Source of the DNA: Adineta steineri
Lineage: Eukaryota > Rotifera > Eurotatoria > Adinetida > Adinetidae
Direction of reading: 5' to 3'
Assembly: GCA_905250115.1 (NCBI GenBank)
Contig: CAJNOI010000206.1
Coordinates: 1 to 64,000 of the forward strand
DNA: 64,000 nt
Numbering within the stretch: the stretch's first letter is position 1; the number at the start of each line of letters is the position of its first letter. A program made the position numbers and the translations under genes. The notes beneath the pieces are model-generated. The model saw only the letters and a program-made list of their open reading frames with translations. It was not told the origin of the DNA and made no database searches. Positions 48,152 to 59,885 of the stretch are shown here, piece after piece.

Positions 48152-49117
48152 TTGATTATTCAATTTTTTCATTTATTTCTTGTATATTATATATATATAG
48201 AAAGATTTCTACTTTATTTTGTTTTTCTTCATATTCTTCTACAGGTAATTAATATCCTGCTTCTTTTTTGTATAACAGCTCAGTATCATTTACCGGTGTA
48301 TAACAATTTCAATAAAAAAAAAGGAGGAAAAAAAGAAACGATTCGACATACTTAGATCTATTCTGCATATATTACTGCTTTTTGAATTGCTCAGTTTAGT
48401 TTTTTTCGGATGTTTGACAGGTAAATTTTCTCTTAATTAAAACATACCTCTAGAATTCCAGAGAATGAACCTTCATTATTTAGTCAAGCAAACTTTATTA
48501 GCATTTTATCCCCACAAACATTCTATTGTAATTTAATGCTCACTCATATTTGTGTTAGTATATAAATAAACAAAAAATATTTATACATTAATTTTCATAG
48601 AAATCTTAAGAATTTTATATAATATCATAAATGTATTTTAATAATTTGATATATCATTTCAAATATTAAATTCATTGTATTATATCAAAAACAAAGGAAT
48701 AGATCTAGTAATGTTGGATAGTGAATAGACTACACCGATTTGTTAACTTTAAAATTGAATATCTTTAAAAATATCTTTTTTGTTTGTTATTTTTAAGTTT
48801 ATAATAAGCAGGTTTTATTTCTTTTTTGCTGTTGTTGTTGTTGTTATTATTATTATTCCTTTATTTTTGTCCAGTTTTTTTCCTCAATGATGATTTTTTT
48901 CCTTCTCAAACAAAATTTCTTTTTGTTCATTGTATTTCCACATCATTTACGTGTGTGTTCGTTTGTTTCTGACCGATTCATATGATGAAGTCATCTTTCA
49001 TTTCTTTTCTCTTATTATTTTCAAGTTGAAAATATCAACACTCATATAAATAAAAAGCAAATTGAAATTTTAAGCGCATTCATTTTTTCATAAAAATTTC
49101 TTTTTCTACAATTTATT
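48152..49117. other. spacer
   Basis: About 970 bp of AT-rich sequence with homopolymer runs and a short (TTG)n-like stretch near 48830-48845. No gene recognised. Confidence 0.5.
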
Positions 49118-49495
49118 ATGGTAAATAAATCTCCAAGTGTATTATCAGTATTAAATAATATCAAAGATGATACAATAAATAAGAAGAAAAATCAAAAATA
49201 TCTCCTTCAATATCTCAAACCACATACACAAACAAATAAACATCAAACACCAATTGAACAACAATATTATCGATCACATTTAAATTTAATAACAATTTTA
49301 ATTAGTTTATTTCTTCTGATTAGTATTACCATTGGTGTATATCATATATTTAGATATTTTATTCTTAAAAATATGTCGAAAAAATCAAAACAAATAATAT
49401 TACCAACAACAAGTATAATCAATGAAAAACTAACTTTATTAAAATCATTAAGTAGAAAAAATAAAACTGATTATACAAATGTCAACTTTTCATAG
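49118..49495 (+). CDS. small single-pass membrane protein, orphan
   Basis: Uninterrupted frame of 125 residues beginning at an ATG (MVNKSPSVLSVLNNIKDD). A basic, Gln/Lys-rich N-terminal half is followed by one strong membrane helix at about residues 57-80 (LITILISLFLLISITIGVYH) and a basic C-terminal part (KNMSKKSKQ). No family recognised. Support comes from the continuous frame, codon use and a clear topology; there is no homology evidence. Confidence 0.45.
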   Translation: MVNKSPSVLSVLNNIKDDTINKKKNQKYLLQYLKPHTQTNKHQTPIEQQYYRSHLNLITILISLFLLISITIGVYHIFRYFILKNMSKKSKQIILPTTSIINEKLTLLKSLSRKNKTDYTNVNFS

Positions 49496-51190
49496 TTATT
49501 TGAAAATATAAAACGTAATTTAAACTCATGAAAATAAAGAAATCTAATTCTATACTTAACAATACACTAACGACAGCTTATTAAATAGATTGCTAGTCGA
49601 TAAGTCATATAGGTATTATATTTTGTCATCAAAAACATTGTAGGACAAATATTTCTAAAAATAAAATCTATATTTGTATCTTATTATGTAATTAGCCTCA
49701 ATTCAGGTAGATTAAAATATCATGGAATTTTCAGCTCTATATTATGATGTTTGAGGCAGGTATCTATCAAACAAGAGTTAAAAATAGCTCATTTGATCCG
49801 TCTAAGTTCTCCGTGAGCCTTCGTTCTATAGATTTTCTCTTTATTTGAAAGAGCGCATCAGAATCCAGGACTTATGGGAGTCCTTTTCTTTCAATTCTTA
49901 TTTTTTTAGCGGAAAAAAAGATGATAAATTCAATCATTCGAAACACCGGATCCCATACGCACTGCAGTTTTCACACTTTTTCAACAAAACAAAAATATTT
50001 GACTTTATCTCGTATTGTGATATAATATCTCTGAGAAAGAAGGAAGAAAGAGAGATGCAGATCTTGTTTGAAGAAGATGACGAAATGAAATTGATGAAAG
50101 ATTTTCTTTGAAGAGGGACCTTAAAATAAATATATCTACTCAGCTTGATCAGCAATCAAGTAAAAGGATTGTCTGCAGTTCAATATGTGTGATGAACAAT
50201 GAGGTTGTCTATATAGTATATCTATTGGTATTTATATCATATTTATAAAGAAGAATGTAATCTTTCGGCTACTCTGTCACTTATAATACTGTTCAGAAGT
50301 AATTTCAATACCTTGATATAGTTCAGAACAAAAAACTGATCTATCTCAGAGTTTTTTCGTATAATCATTTGAACTCTTTCTGTATACAAACAGGCTATAT
50401 GCTATTCACAAGAATATTTTGTTTACATCAACAATTGAATCAGTACGATATTGTATGTGTGATTTGAAGCAAACAATCATTCGTAATTTCTTCGATATTA
50501 TTTTGTACCTGCTAGTATTCAAACTCAAACATAATATATTGCAGATATCTGATTTAATAAACTATCGAGAAAAAGAATCATATCGAGATTTAATTCTTCG
50601 GAATGCTTTTCAAGTTCGGATATCATCAAAAACTTCACAACTGCAGCTATTTCTAGTGCATTTATCGAACTGATCATTTTTCGAAAGATGACTTACAGTT
50701 ACACTCAAAAAGAAAAAAAATTTAACGAAATCTATAATACTTGTGAGAATGATTTATGATCTATCTAATTGCAACATCTGTTTAATTTTAACATATATAA
50801 ATGAGACATTGAATAAATAGAATATAAAACTGATATGTCTATTTGATTTCTATCACTCATTTATTTACACTCAATATTATGAAGTGTAATCTAAGCTAAT
50901 ATGTTCAATAAATAACCTATTTATTATAAACATATATATACAATTGTCATTTATGAATTAAGTTTAATAATGACTAAAGTCAAACTTTAGATGTCACTAC
51001 AATGTCTCCTGACATCTTTCTTCTTCTTTCCTCCCTTTTCCTTTTTTTCAACACTACTACTACCACCACGAACACGAACGTCGGTTGGAACGGGTTCATA
51101 TATCGGTCATCGTTGTTAGCTTAGTCCTCACTCGTGAGTACGAATACATATATATCTCTGTCTCTCTGGTAACAACTTACTTGAACATAA
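49496..51190. other. non-coding region
   Basis: About 1.7 kb. Short frames at 49845-50111 (plus), 49934-50155 (minus) and 50419-50673 (plus) have no similarity, and the first two overlap on opposite strands; considered chance. Confidence 0.5.
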
Positions 51191-51733
51191 ATGACATCAA
51201 CGGTAGCTCCCGATACAGTTTCTGAAAGTCCGACGTTATGTACTGTAGATCAATGTGCAACACGGTTTGATGTTCATTGTTTTCATTGTCGTTCAAATAT
51301 GTGTTCACATCATTATTTTGAACATAAACAACAACAATTATCTACTGAAAATGATGATGCCATGGATGATCTTTTACAACTTGCATCATCAAAATGTTTT
51401 TGTATTAGTAGTAGTGGATATTCTATCACAAAACAACGTCGAACATTTTCAAATCCATTTGTTTCATCAACATATTTACTTAAAAAAATGCGACAACAAG
51501 CTGCACGTCGACCAGATAATCTAAAACCTATTCTTACAACAAAAACAACAGCTATTAAATTATATAATTTACGAAAACGACCTGGTAAACGACAACGTAA
51601 ATTAGTTGCAACAAAAACAACAACAGTTACCACAACGACAGTTAAATTCTGTAGAACTGTTCTTAAAACCAAACTTCGAAATAATAAATTATGTAATAGA
51701 AAATTGCCATGTCCATATCATCCTGTTCAATGA
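51191..51733 (+). CDS. small orphan protein with B-box-like zinc-binding N-terminus
   Basis: Single-exon frame of 180 residues from an ATG at 51191. Residues about 17-45 (CTVDQCATRFDVHCFHC, then NMCSHHYFEHK) have the C-x4-C-x7-C-x2-C-x4-C-x-H-H spacing of a small zinc finger resembling a B-box or AN1-like fold. The C-terminal half is strongly basic with Arg/Lys and Thr runs (NLRKRPGKRQRKLVATKTTT) and ends with more Cys (NKLCNRKLPCPYHPVQ). This could be a nuclear or nucleic-acid-binding protein, but no family was recognised. Codon use supports a real gene. Confidence 0.6.
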   Translation: MTSTVAPDTVSESPTLCTVDQCATRFDVHCFHCRSNMCSHHYFEHKQQQLSTENDDAMDDLLQLASSKCFCISSSGYSITKQRRTFSNPFVSSTYLLKKMRQQAARRPDNLKPILTTKTTAIKLYNLRKRPGKRQRKLVATKTTTVTTTTVKFCRTVLKTKLRNNKLCNRKLPCPYHPVQ

Positions 51734-53284
51734 TATTCATTCTTGTTTATTAAAAGTCATTCTTTTTTTCTTTCTTTTTTAGTGTAATGTCTAACATTTG
51801 TTTATATTATTGTGTTACTTTTCGAAAAATATGAGAAGAAACTATGAATTTATATTAAATAAGATCTTCGCATTTTTATCTATTTTATATATGATTCATA
51901 AAAGAAAAGAATAGATATATTAGAAGTAGTAATCAAAGTAAAATCTTTTCTTTTTCTATATTAGAAAATTTTTGATTTTAATTTTGAAAAAAAAATTCAA
52001 TAATTTTTTTGTTACATTGCAGATATTAATATCTATGATAATAAACAGATGTAAACAAGCATCGTCCATCATGAGTATATTCTAATAGAGATTCTTTTTA
52101 AATATTTTAGAAACAATAATAAGGGATGTATTGTTAGTATTAGAATGTTTTTTTCTAGGAAATACACCTTTACATTCCTCATCAATACTGAGTTTTGTTT
52201 ATTATTTTATATTAGACATGTAAGTACTTGGTTATTCTGTTCCATTGGTATTTTCTTATTTTTGAAAATAAGAGATTTGTAGAGAATCATGTATTTCTCT
52301 CAATATCAAAATCTTTTTGCACATTTTAGTATTTATAGCATATGTTTATCCTTTAAGTTATTCAATCCTTACATCGATCAAAATGGAATTATTCCTTTTC
52401 AGTATTTAGTCGTTTTGATTATCTTCAATGATGAAATACAGTGAGTCGCTTCATAAAGTATAACGATCGTAAACTGCCGTGAAAATATCACAATAGTTCT
52501 GTATATATTTATTTTCGTATTTCATACTTTGAATTCGATATTTTGCATATAAGCAATGGTGAAGTCATTTGTTCTCAATCGTTCATATTGATACAAGAAA
52601 GCATATAAAAGAGAATTTATTTTAAGAATGATTTATACATTCTCGTAATCGTTTTCTTAATTATAGTAATCAAATAATGTAAATTGATATGATAATATCG
52701 CACATTATTCTTGATATTATAGTACTAATAATAGGTGATTAGAACAAGTCTATATTTAGTTACATGCAAACAATTCAGTCAACCGTATCACATCATTCTA
52801 TATTTTCAAAAACCAAAGAAAACAATGGAAACATACAAAATATGTAGCAAAGTGATATATCTATACATTACTGAATTTACAATACTATATTGTATTTAAC
52901 GAAAGGAAAAAGGATAATCATGACTCTGATTAAACAATCATTCGTGTTGTTGTCATACTTCAATACATGTCTACATGACGTATTTTTTAAAATCAAGTGA
53001 CTGAGCACCATGTCAATGTTGTAAAAAAATAGAATTTTACAAGGTGTAAGAATTATATATCAGATATCTAACGACATCTGATAGAAGCAATGCAATAGTT
53101 GAATAAAAGATGACCAATAAACTATTTTTCTCTTCCCACAGACGAGTGGATGAATTGGAAGCATTAATCTTTACTATGTTTTACCCGTAAATGTTAAATA
53201 TTTATTTCTTTTCTTTCTTCATTATGATCACGTCATAAAAACAGCTGTTCTTGAACTTACGTATTTCCTTTGAAATTTGACTCT
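51734..53284. other. non-coding region upstream of sterol reductase gene
   Basis: About 1.55 kb of AT-rich DNA with no recognisable exon. It should hold the promoter of the three-gene cluster that starts at 53335. Confidence 0.5.
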
Positions 53285-53300
53285 TCATTATTGTGTTCAG
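53285..53300 (+). promoter_or_regulatory. candidate trans-splice acceptor before sterol reductase gene
   Basis: TCATTATTGTGTTCAG ends 34 bases before the first ATG of the sterol reductase frame. It reads as a 3' splice site; no matching donor was evident upstream. Confidence 0.4.
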
Positions 53301-53334
53301 TTCATCAGTTATCAATATTCTTTTCATTGAAAAT

Positions 53335-54399
53335 ATGACTGTCCTTGATTTAAATGAATGGTTCTTTGCATTTATTCATATTTCATTCATTTATACATTT
53401 ATTACCCTGTTACATCTCGTTGTTCCTGCTCATTACGTTCGAGGTTATGTTCAAGATGGTCCATTATACTATCGTCTTAATGGTTTAAGAGTTTTTCTTA
53501 TTGTTAGTCTTTCATTTATTCTTTGTATTGGATACTTCGAATTTATTGATATACAATATTTGATAGAACTTCGATTAAAACATGCTATTTGTGCTTGTCT
53601 AATAGGTTTAATATTTACATTTGTTCTTGTAATTCCGCATAAACCAAAATCATCATCATTTTTACTTGATATTTATCTTGGTCGGTTAAAAAATCCTCAA
53701 TGGTTTGGTAATCATGTCGATGGTAAAATCTTACTTTATCTTATCGGAGGTATTGGATTAGAACTTAATTTAATTCTCTTTTATTTTGAACATGCACAAG
53801 AAAATAAATCCATGACAAATATAAGTACATATATTATTTTATTTAGTTTTTTTACAACAGAATATTTTTATCATGAACATGTTCATTTGTATACATTTGA
53901 TTTTATAATTGAATATGTTGGTTTTAAATTAGTTTGGGGTTGTCTTGTTTTTTATCCATTTTTCTATCCAATTGCTATTTGGTGTAAGATTAATTCAACA
54001 TCATTATCATTTATTCGACAATTGTTAAGTATTTGCGTATTTTTTCTTGGATGGATTTTATCACGTGGTGCAAATAATCAAAAACATTTATTTCGTACAA
54101 AACCAAATGAAAAATTTCTAAATATTTTTCAACCAATATCAGTGAATGGACGGTTACTTTGTTCAGGTTGGTGGTCACTTTCACGACATATTAATTATTT
54201 AGGTGATACATTAATGGCTATTGGTCTTAGTATAGCAATTAATGGTGGAATATATCCATGGTTATATCCATTGTATTATATTGGATTATTTATTGCTCGA
54301 GAAAGAACTGATTATGACAGATGTAGAGAAAAATATGGTCGTGATTGGGATGAATATTGTCAGCGTGTTCCTTATAGAATTATTCCATTTTTATATTAA
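53335..54399 (+). CDS. C14-sterol reductase family protein (TM7SF2/LBR/ERG24-like)
   Basis: Intronless gene for about 354 residues, multi-pass membrane protein of the ERG4/ERG24 family, normally in the ER or inner nuclear membrane. Family blocks: LVVPAHYVRGYVQDGP, YYRLNGLRVF, DIYLGRLKNPQWFGN, RGANNQKHLFRTKP, then SGWWSLSRHINYLGD (NADPH/sterol pocket), REKYGRDWDEYC and QRVPYRIIPFLY at the C-terminus. The enzymes reduce the C14-C15 double bond of sterol precursors using NADPH. The open frame begins earlier at a GTG, but 53335 is the first ATG and the bases before look like a splice acceptor and 5' UTR. It is shorter than human TM7SF2 (418) because the first membrane segment and N-tail are missing; there is no LBR-type Tudor domain. 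HINYLGD replaces the usual HPNYLGD. Substrate could differ from sterol. Confidence 0.85.
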   Translation: MTVLDLNEWFFAFIHISFIYTFITLLHLVVPAHYVRGYVQDGPLYYRLNGLRVFLIVSLSFILCIGYFEFIDIQYLIELRLKHAICACLIGLIFTFVLVIPHKPKSSSFLLDIYLGRLKNPQWFGNHVDGKILLYLIGGIGLELNLILFYFEHAQENKSMTNISTYIILFSFFTTEYFYHEHVHLYTFDFIIEYVGFKLVWGCLVFYPFFYPIAIWCKINSTSLSFIRQLLSICVFFLGWILSRGANNQKHLFRTKPNEKFLNIFQPISVNGRLLCSGWWSLSRHINYLGDTLMAIGLSIAINGGIYPWLYPLYYIGLFIARERTDYDRCREKYGRDWDEYCQRVPYRIIPFLY

Positions 54400-54403
54400 G
54401 AAA

Positions 54404-54441
54404 AATAAAAGAAAGCTAACGATATTTTATTAATTTTTTAG
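54404..54441 (+). promoter_or_regulatory. intercistronic polyadenylation signal and 3' splice site
   Basis: Within the 63 bases between the sterol reductase stop and the cytohesin start lie AATAAA (54404-54409) and, 30 bases later, TTAATTTTTTAG ending at 54441, 21 bases before the cytohesin ATG. Polyadenylation signal then trans-splice acceptor is the layout of trans-spliced operons known from nematodes and other animals. Confidence 0.5.
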
Positions 54442-54462
54442 ATTAAAAATTTATTTACAAAA

Positions 54463-57400
54463 ATGACACTCAATGGTTCCGGTAGGTTAAATCATAAATG
54501 GATTTACTTGTATATCTCTTTTATTTTAGGAAACGGAGCTATTCTTAGTACACATGTTCCTGTAAATTTAATTCGTCGTCGAAAAGAATTATTAAAAAAA
54601 GAAATTCAAGTATGTTAAAATTCATTAGACTTATCAGATTCTATAGGAAAAGTAGTTTTACATTAGACGGTGATATCACGTGATTGAAAAGAACCTAATG
54701 AAAATGTTCACGTGACTACCCATGGAAAAAATACTACATTTTTTTTCAAATCGAGAAAGTCAGATCGTTTATGATTTCCTCGAAACTGCGGCTTTGGTCG
54801 ACTATTTAAGAAAATCATAAATAGAGGGATACATTCTTATGTATTAGAAATAGAGGTATGAGTATTCTTATTCCAACTCTAAAATGATACTAATATATAT
54901 CATAGTTGAAAGAAAAACATCTCACATGTTTGACTTGTAGTTGAAAAGGTAATGAAAACATGTAATTTGAAAGGTCGGTGTACCTCTATAAATATAAAAA
55001 CATGATTTTTATAGTAACATTTCATGTTTTATTTATTTTTAAGGAAATCCGTGAAAAAATTGCTCAATATGAATTCGAAATGTCAATGATACAAAGTCAC
55101 AACAATAATGAGTATGTATAAAATAGACGAAATAATGTAATATAAATGATTCATTATTTTGTATATTTCTGTCATTGAGTATGAATCGAATAGCAAAAAA
55201 AGATAAAGGAAACGTTGAATATATTGGTCGTGTCCAGGTTAGTCATCGGAATAATGGGCAAAAAGAAAAAAAAAACTCAAAGTGCGACGAAAATAATTCA
55301 AGCGTCGCATTTTTTCCCTTCTGAAACACGTAGTTTTTTCATATTGAATTATATCTATATCATCAATAGTTTTTTTTCTTCGTGTCATCATTAGCAACAA
55401 AAACAACAACGACAACTATGGAGAGACATAAAGAGAGATTTTCATTTCGAGCCTTTGATGCTAATAAAAAAAATTTATCAAACGTAGTTGAGAAAAGTCG
55501 AAGTTCTGAGAATCAATTAAATTCTCCGAATGGTTTAAAATCTGAGCAAAAATCTCATAACCTTCGTACGCGTATACTTGACCATATCTCACCTCCTGAT
55601 AAACATCACACAACACATTCTCCGACAATTCAACCATTAAAACCAATGCGTTATTCTCGTCATTTTAATGTAACAGTTTCACTAAAAAAATCTCGACTGT
55701 TAAGGTTTTTTTTTCATTTTTTATACAAATATATTCATTTCAGTTTTTGTCATTTTAGTCGTCATAATCCCAATGCTAAACAATGGTCTATTGGTAAAAG
55801 ACAATTTAATGAAAATCCAAAAGAAGTAAATATATATTTAAAATAGTTCGAAATTAAAAATTTACTCTTGTTCTTTCTAGGGTATACGTTGGCTTGTTGA
55901 AAATAATCTTCTACAAAATACACCAGAACATATAGCAAAATTTCTATTTAATGAAACAGGTTTAAGTAAACGTGCAATTGGAGATTATATTGGAGAAAGG
56001 TATATTATTTAACCAGATTTTATTCTAAGATTAAAGTTTTTGTTTCTTTGAATAAATAGAGATGATTTTTATATTGATGTACTCAAGCAATTTGCTCATA
56101 TGCACGATTTTTTTTCAATAGATATTGTTGAAGCACTCAGGTTTTTATTTTTTTTTATAAAATTTAATTATGATATATATATAGTTTTAATTAATTTTAG
56201 ACGTTATTTATTTATGTTTCTTCTTCCAGGTGAAGCACAAAAAATTGAACGAATAATAGAAGCATTTGCTCAACGTTATTATGAATGCAATCCAGATAGT
56301 TATGCAAATGCTGGTATGTTATATATTAAATATTTCTTTTGTTTTTAATTCTATTTTATTCTTTGATAATTATAGAAGTCTGTTTTATTTTATCATATGC
56401 AATAATTATGTTAAATACATCATTACATAATAAGAGTGCTCGTTTGGGTGGACCATTTACATATGAAAAATTTCTTAGTAGTTTAAGTGAAGCTATTGCA
56501 CAGCCACAAATGCCTGACACAAGTCTTATTAAAGTAAATTTGACGATAAATATTTTGTTTTCTTTCGAGATGTTAAATATTAGATTTATTTAGAATATTT
56601 ATGATAATATTAAAAATAATGAATTTAAATTTCCAGATCAAGATACGAATTCAATGACTGACAGTATGAGACTCAAAGAAGGGTAAATATAATTTTCAAT
56701 AATTAATAAAGAGAATAAATTGCTTACTATCTATCAACTGAGGATGATATGAGTGCACTTTTCTGTTAGGACAAATATATCTTACATTGAAAGGTACGTT
56801 TTATGAGTGTCTTGTAGTCAGTGACTCGAGGTATCTAATTGAGAAAAAGATTTTCGAAATAGATGTTTTATTTTGATTGGAGACTGCTTCCAGCAATGAA
56901 ACACGATGACTCGAATTTTTTCTATGTAGCTGTTTGGTATAAATAAAACTGTGCGAAAACAAGGTTTTGTTAAGATCATGTAGATAGATATATGTTTTTA
57001 CAATTTACATTAGTTGAAGTTAATCTAAATTCCTACCAGACTGCTTCAACATATGAGATCTGTTAGTGACATGGATCAGATGGAGAATTCAAATCATTTT
57101 TCATTATCTAGTGGTGAAATTTGCGTTCAAAACTGACAGATACGATTAAATACACGTGTTAACAAAAATTAGAAAGATTGCGCCACACTTCAGAGTACGT
57201 TTGTATGCATCCGAAAGAGTATCTATAATCCATGAGGAAGATGTATACTTACAGAACTATTGAGATTTTATTGATAAATAAATATTCATAGATTTGTCTA
57301 AACAGTATATCTCAATTCGACTATATTCAATCACGACAAGTCTATTCATAATATTCATCAACAAATTATTATGATCAGTCCTATTAAACTAGTTTAAATA

Positions 57401-57993
57401 TTAGATTATATTGTATTTATATTTAATAGTGATTCAACAATTATTAAAGAAGGATGGTTATGGAAACAAGGTAAATAAAAGAGATAAGAAATATAGATAA
57501 ATAAATACATGAAATATTTAGGTGGTCGTGTTCGAAATTGGAAACGACGATGGTTTGTTATTACAGATGGATGTCTTTTCTATTATGAAACTAGAACAGT
57601 AAATTATTTTAATAGAATTTATTATGAAATATAAATAAAAATTTTGTTTTATAGGAAGTTGAAAATCCTCGTGGTATAGTTTCATTAATTGATGTTGGTG
57701 TTCGAGAAATCGATGATGATCGTGCAAAACAATATTGTTTTGAACTTTTTCCACTTACTGGCGAAAGACTTAAAACAAGTAAACCAACATCTGGTGAACA
57801 AGCTAAAACTACTGAAAGTATGAAATATCATATTGTTTTTTTTTTTGTATTTGAAATAATTCAATTGTTTGATTTTTTAGGTAATCATGCAGTTTATCGA
57901 ATGTCAGCATCATCTGATGATGAACGTAAAGATTGGATTCGTGCATTACGTATTGCAAGTCAAAATGAATTACCTAATCAACGATTATCTTAG
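54463..57993 (+). CDS. CYTH: cytohesin (Arf guanine-nucleotide exchange factor, Sec7 + PH)
   Basis: More than ten exons. N-terminal coiled coil ([20 protein letters not shown]), a linker, the Sec7 domain (from [19 protein letters not shown]; active-site block [15 protein letters not shown] with the catalytic Glu; [20 protein letters not shown]) and a PH domain ([20 protein letters not shown]) that fits PI(3,4,5)P3 binding. Cytohesins activate Arf1/Arf6 at the plasma membrane. The PH loop is the diglycine form and is split by a 51-bp intron exactly at the two glycines. The joint before the third coding block is uncertain: the exon ending YIGRVQ meets the next at 55391 out of frame unless an acceptor farther in (around 55420-55435) is used; an alternative first exon with ATG at 55419 is another option. 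The protein ends NQRLS without the polybasic tail usual in cytohesins. A 747-bp intron lies at 56683-57429. Confidence 0.9.
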
Positions 57994-58210
57994 TAGAATT
58001 TTCTGGTGCTATGAATCATCTTCATTCCACATACATCTGTCTTATGGCTAGTCTATGCAACATATCGTTTTCAATTTTCTTTTTGTCTCTATATCTCTCT
58101 CGAACGATGTTCGTCGCGTTGTTTTTGTGTTAATTTATGTATAGAACAGTGTTTTTGTTTCAATATAATGTTAAATAATAAGTGATGATGAAAGAAGAAA
58201 ATTTGCAATC

Positions 58211-58221
58211 ATTTGTTTTAG
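58211..58221 (+). promoter_or_regulatory. candidate trans-splice acceptor upstream of PSMD4
   Basis: ATTTGTTTTAG ends 25 bases before the PSMD4 ATG. With the cytohesin stop only 253 bp upstream, it fits trans-splicing of a downstream cistron; an own promoter with a 5'-UTR intron is the alternative. Confidence 0.4.
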
Positions 58222-58246
58222 ATTTTCAAAGAAGAAAAATTTAATT

Positions 58247-59885
58247 ATGCCACTTGAAAGTACGATTATCTGGTGAGAATAATCATACTCATAGAAATGA
58301 AAAACTTTTATATTTTTTGAAAATTTAGTATTGACAATAGTGATTTTATGCGTGATGGAGATTTTATTCCGACAAGAATGCAAGCACAACAAGATGCTGT
58401 TTCACTTATATTTCATGCTAAAACAAGATCAAATCCAGAAAATAATGTTGGATTACTTACACTTTCAGAGTATAATAGATATATATTCATAATAAACGAT
58501 TTGAAATCGATTTATTTTTGTTTTTAGTGGAAGAGTTGTTACTCAATTAACGAATGATGTGGGCAAAGTCTTTTCAAAATTACATTTATTACCAATAGAA
58601 GGAAAAACTGATTTTTGTAAAGGAATTAAAGTTGCTAATGTAAGTTAAGGAATAGAAAAATATGATGATTGTTTTTATTTATTTCGTTTGTTTATGATAG
58701 TTAGCATTGAAACATCGTCAAGGAAAAAATCATCGACCACGTATTGTTGCTTTTGTTGGTAGTCCACTTGATGTTGATACAAGTGAATTTACAAAATTAG
58801 CAAAACGATTAAAAAAAGAAAAAATATCCATTGATATTGTCATATTCGGTGATGAAGTAAGAATATTTTAGTATATATATATATATACGAATTCATATTT
58901 AATCATATGTTTTTAGTCATCAAAAGAAAAATTTGAAGAATTTATTACGATAGTCAATGGAAAAGAAAATACAAAGTAAATTTTTAAAATATAGAGAATA
59001 ATTAATTGTAGAATTATTTATTTAGTTGTCATTTAATATGTGTTCCATCTGGTGCTAATCTACCTGATACACTTATTAATACACCAATTATTCAAAGTGA
59101 AGATGGTTCAGGTTTACCAACTGGATATTCAGCTAGTGCTTTTGCATTTGGAATTAATCCTGAAGATGATCCTGAATTAGCTATGGTTAATTATTATATT
59201 AATAGTTTTATCAATAAAATCATTTCGTTTTTTCTTTTTGTAAATCTTTAGGCACTTCGTATTTCAATGGAAGAACAACGACGTGTACAAGAAGCTGAAA
59301 TAGGTCGTGGTACAGGTAATGAAGGAGGTCAACAAAATTCAACAGCAGCCATAGGAACTTCTAGTAATGAAATTTTAATGTTTCTTTCTTTTATAATTAA
59401 TCAGTTTTTTTTGCTAGGTACAATATCAGATGTTCAAACAGGTTCTAATGAAATGGATGTAACTCGTCTTACAGAAGACGAACAAATTGCATTAGCTATT
59501 CAAATGTCAATGTCACAAGCTGAAAGTGGTAGTATGTATCATTATTTTAGTTTTTCTCTTAATTAGTTTTTTTTTTATTTTAGATGTAAATGAGGTTGAA
59601 ATGAAAGAAGAACCTACTGGTGAACAAACAACAAAAGTTAGTTGCTTTTTTTTGAAATATTAGATGTATATTTTTGTATAATAGACAACTGAAGAACAAC
59701 AAAATCCGGATTCATTTGCAGCTTCACTTAATGATCCACAATTTCTACGTGATGTTCTTCGAGATTTACCAGGTGTTGATGTTGATAGTGAAGCTGTACG
59801 TGCTGCACTTGAACAAGTCCAACAACAAAAACGAAGTACCGATGATAATGATGAAACAGCAAAGAAGAAAAAAGATGATAAATAA
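58247..59885 (+). CDS. PSMD4: 26S proteasome ubiquitin receptor Rpn10/S5a
   Basis: Nine or so exons encode about 370 residues. The N-terminal von Willebrand A domain ([20 protein letters not shown], then [51 protein letters not shown]) is highly conserved. Two ubiquitin-interacting motifs follow: [16 protein letters not shown] and [16 protein letters not shown]. The C-terminal region has [16 protein letters not shown] and a Lys-rich end (KKKKDDK). Rpn10 docks at the base-lid interface of the 19S particle and captures ubiquitinated substrates. The ATG at 58247 starts a short first exon whose last codon (Cys) is split by the intron. It is third in a same-strand cluster after sterol reductase and cytohesin. 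Confidence 0.95.

Noticed and set aside
49845-50673. Three frames of 73-88 codons
   Set aside because: Two overlap on opposite strands and none shows domains or protein-like conservation.
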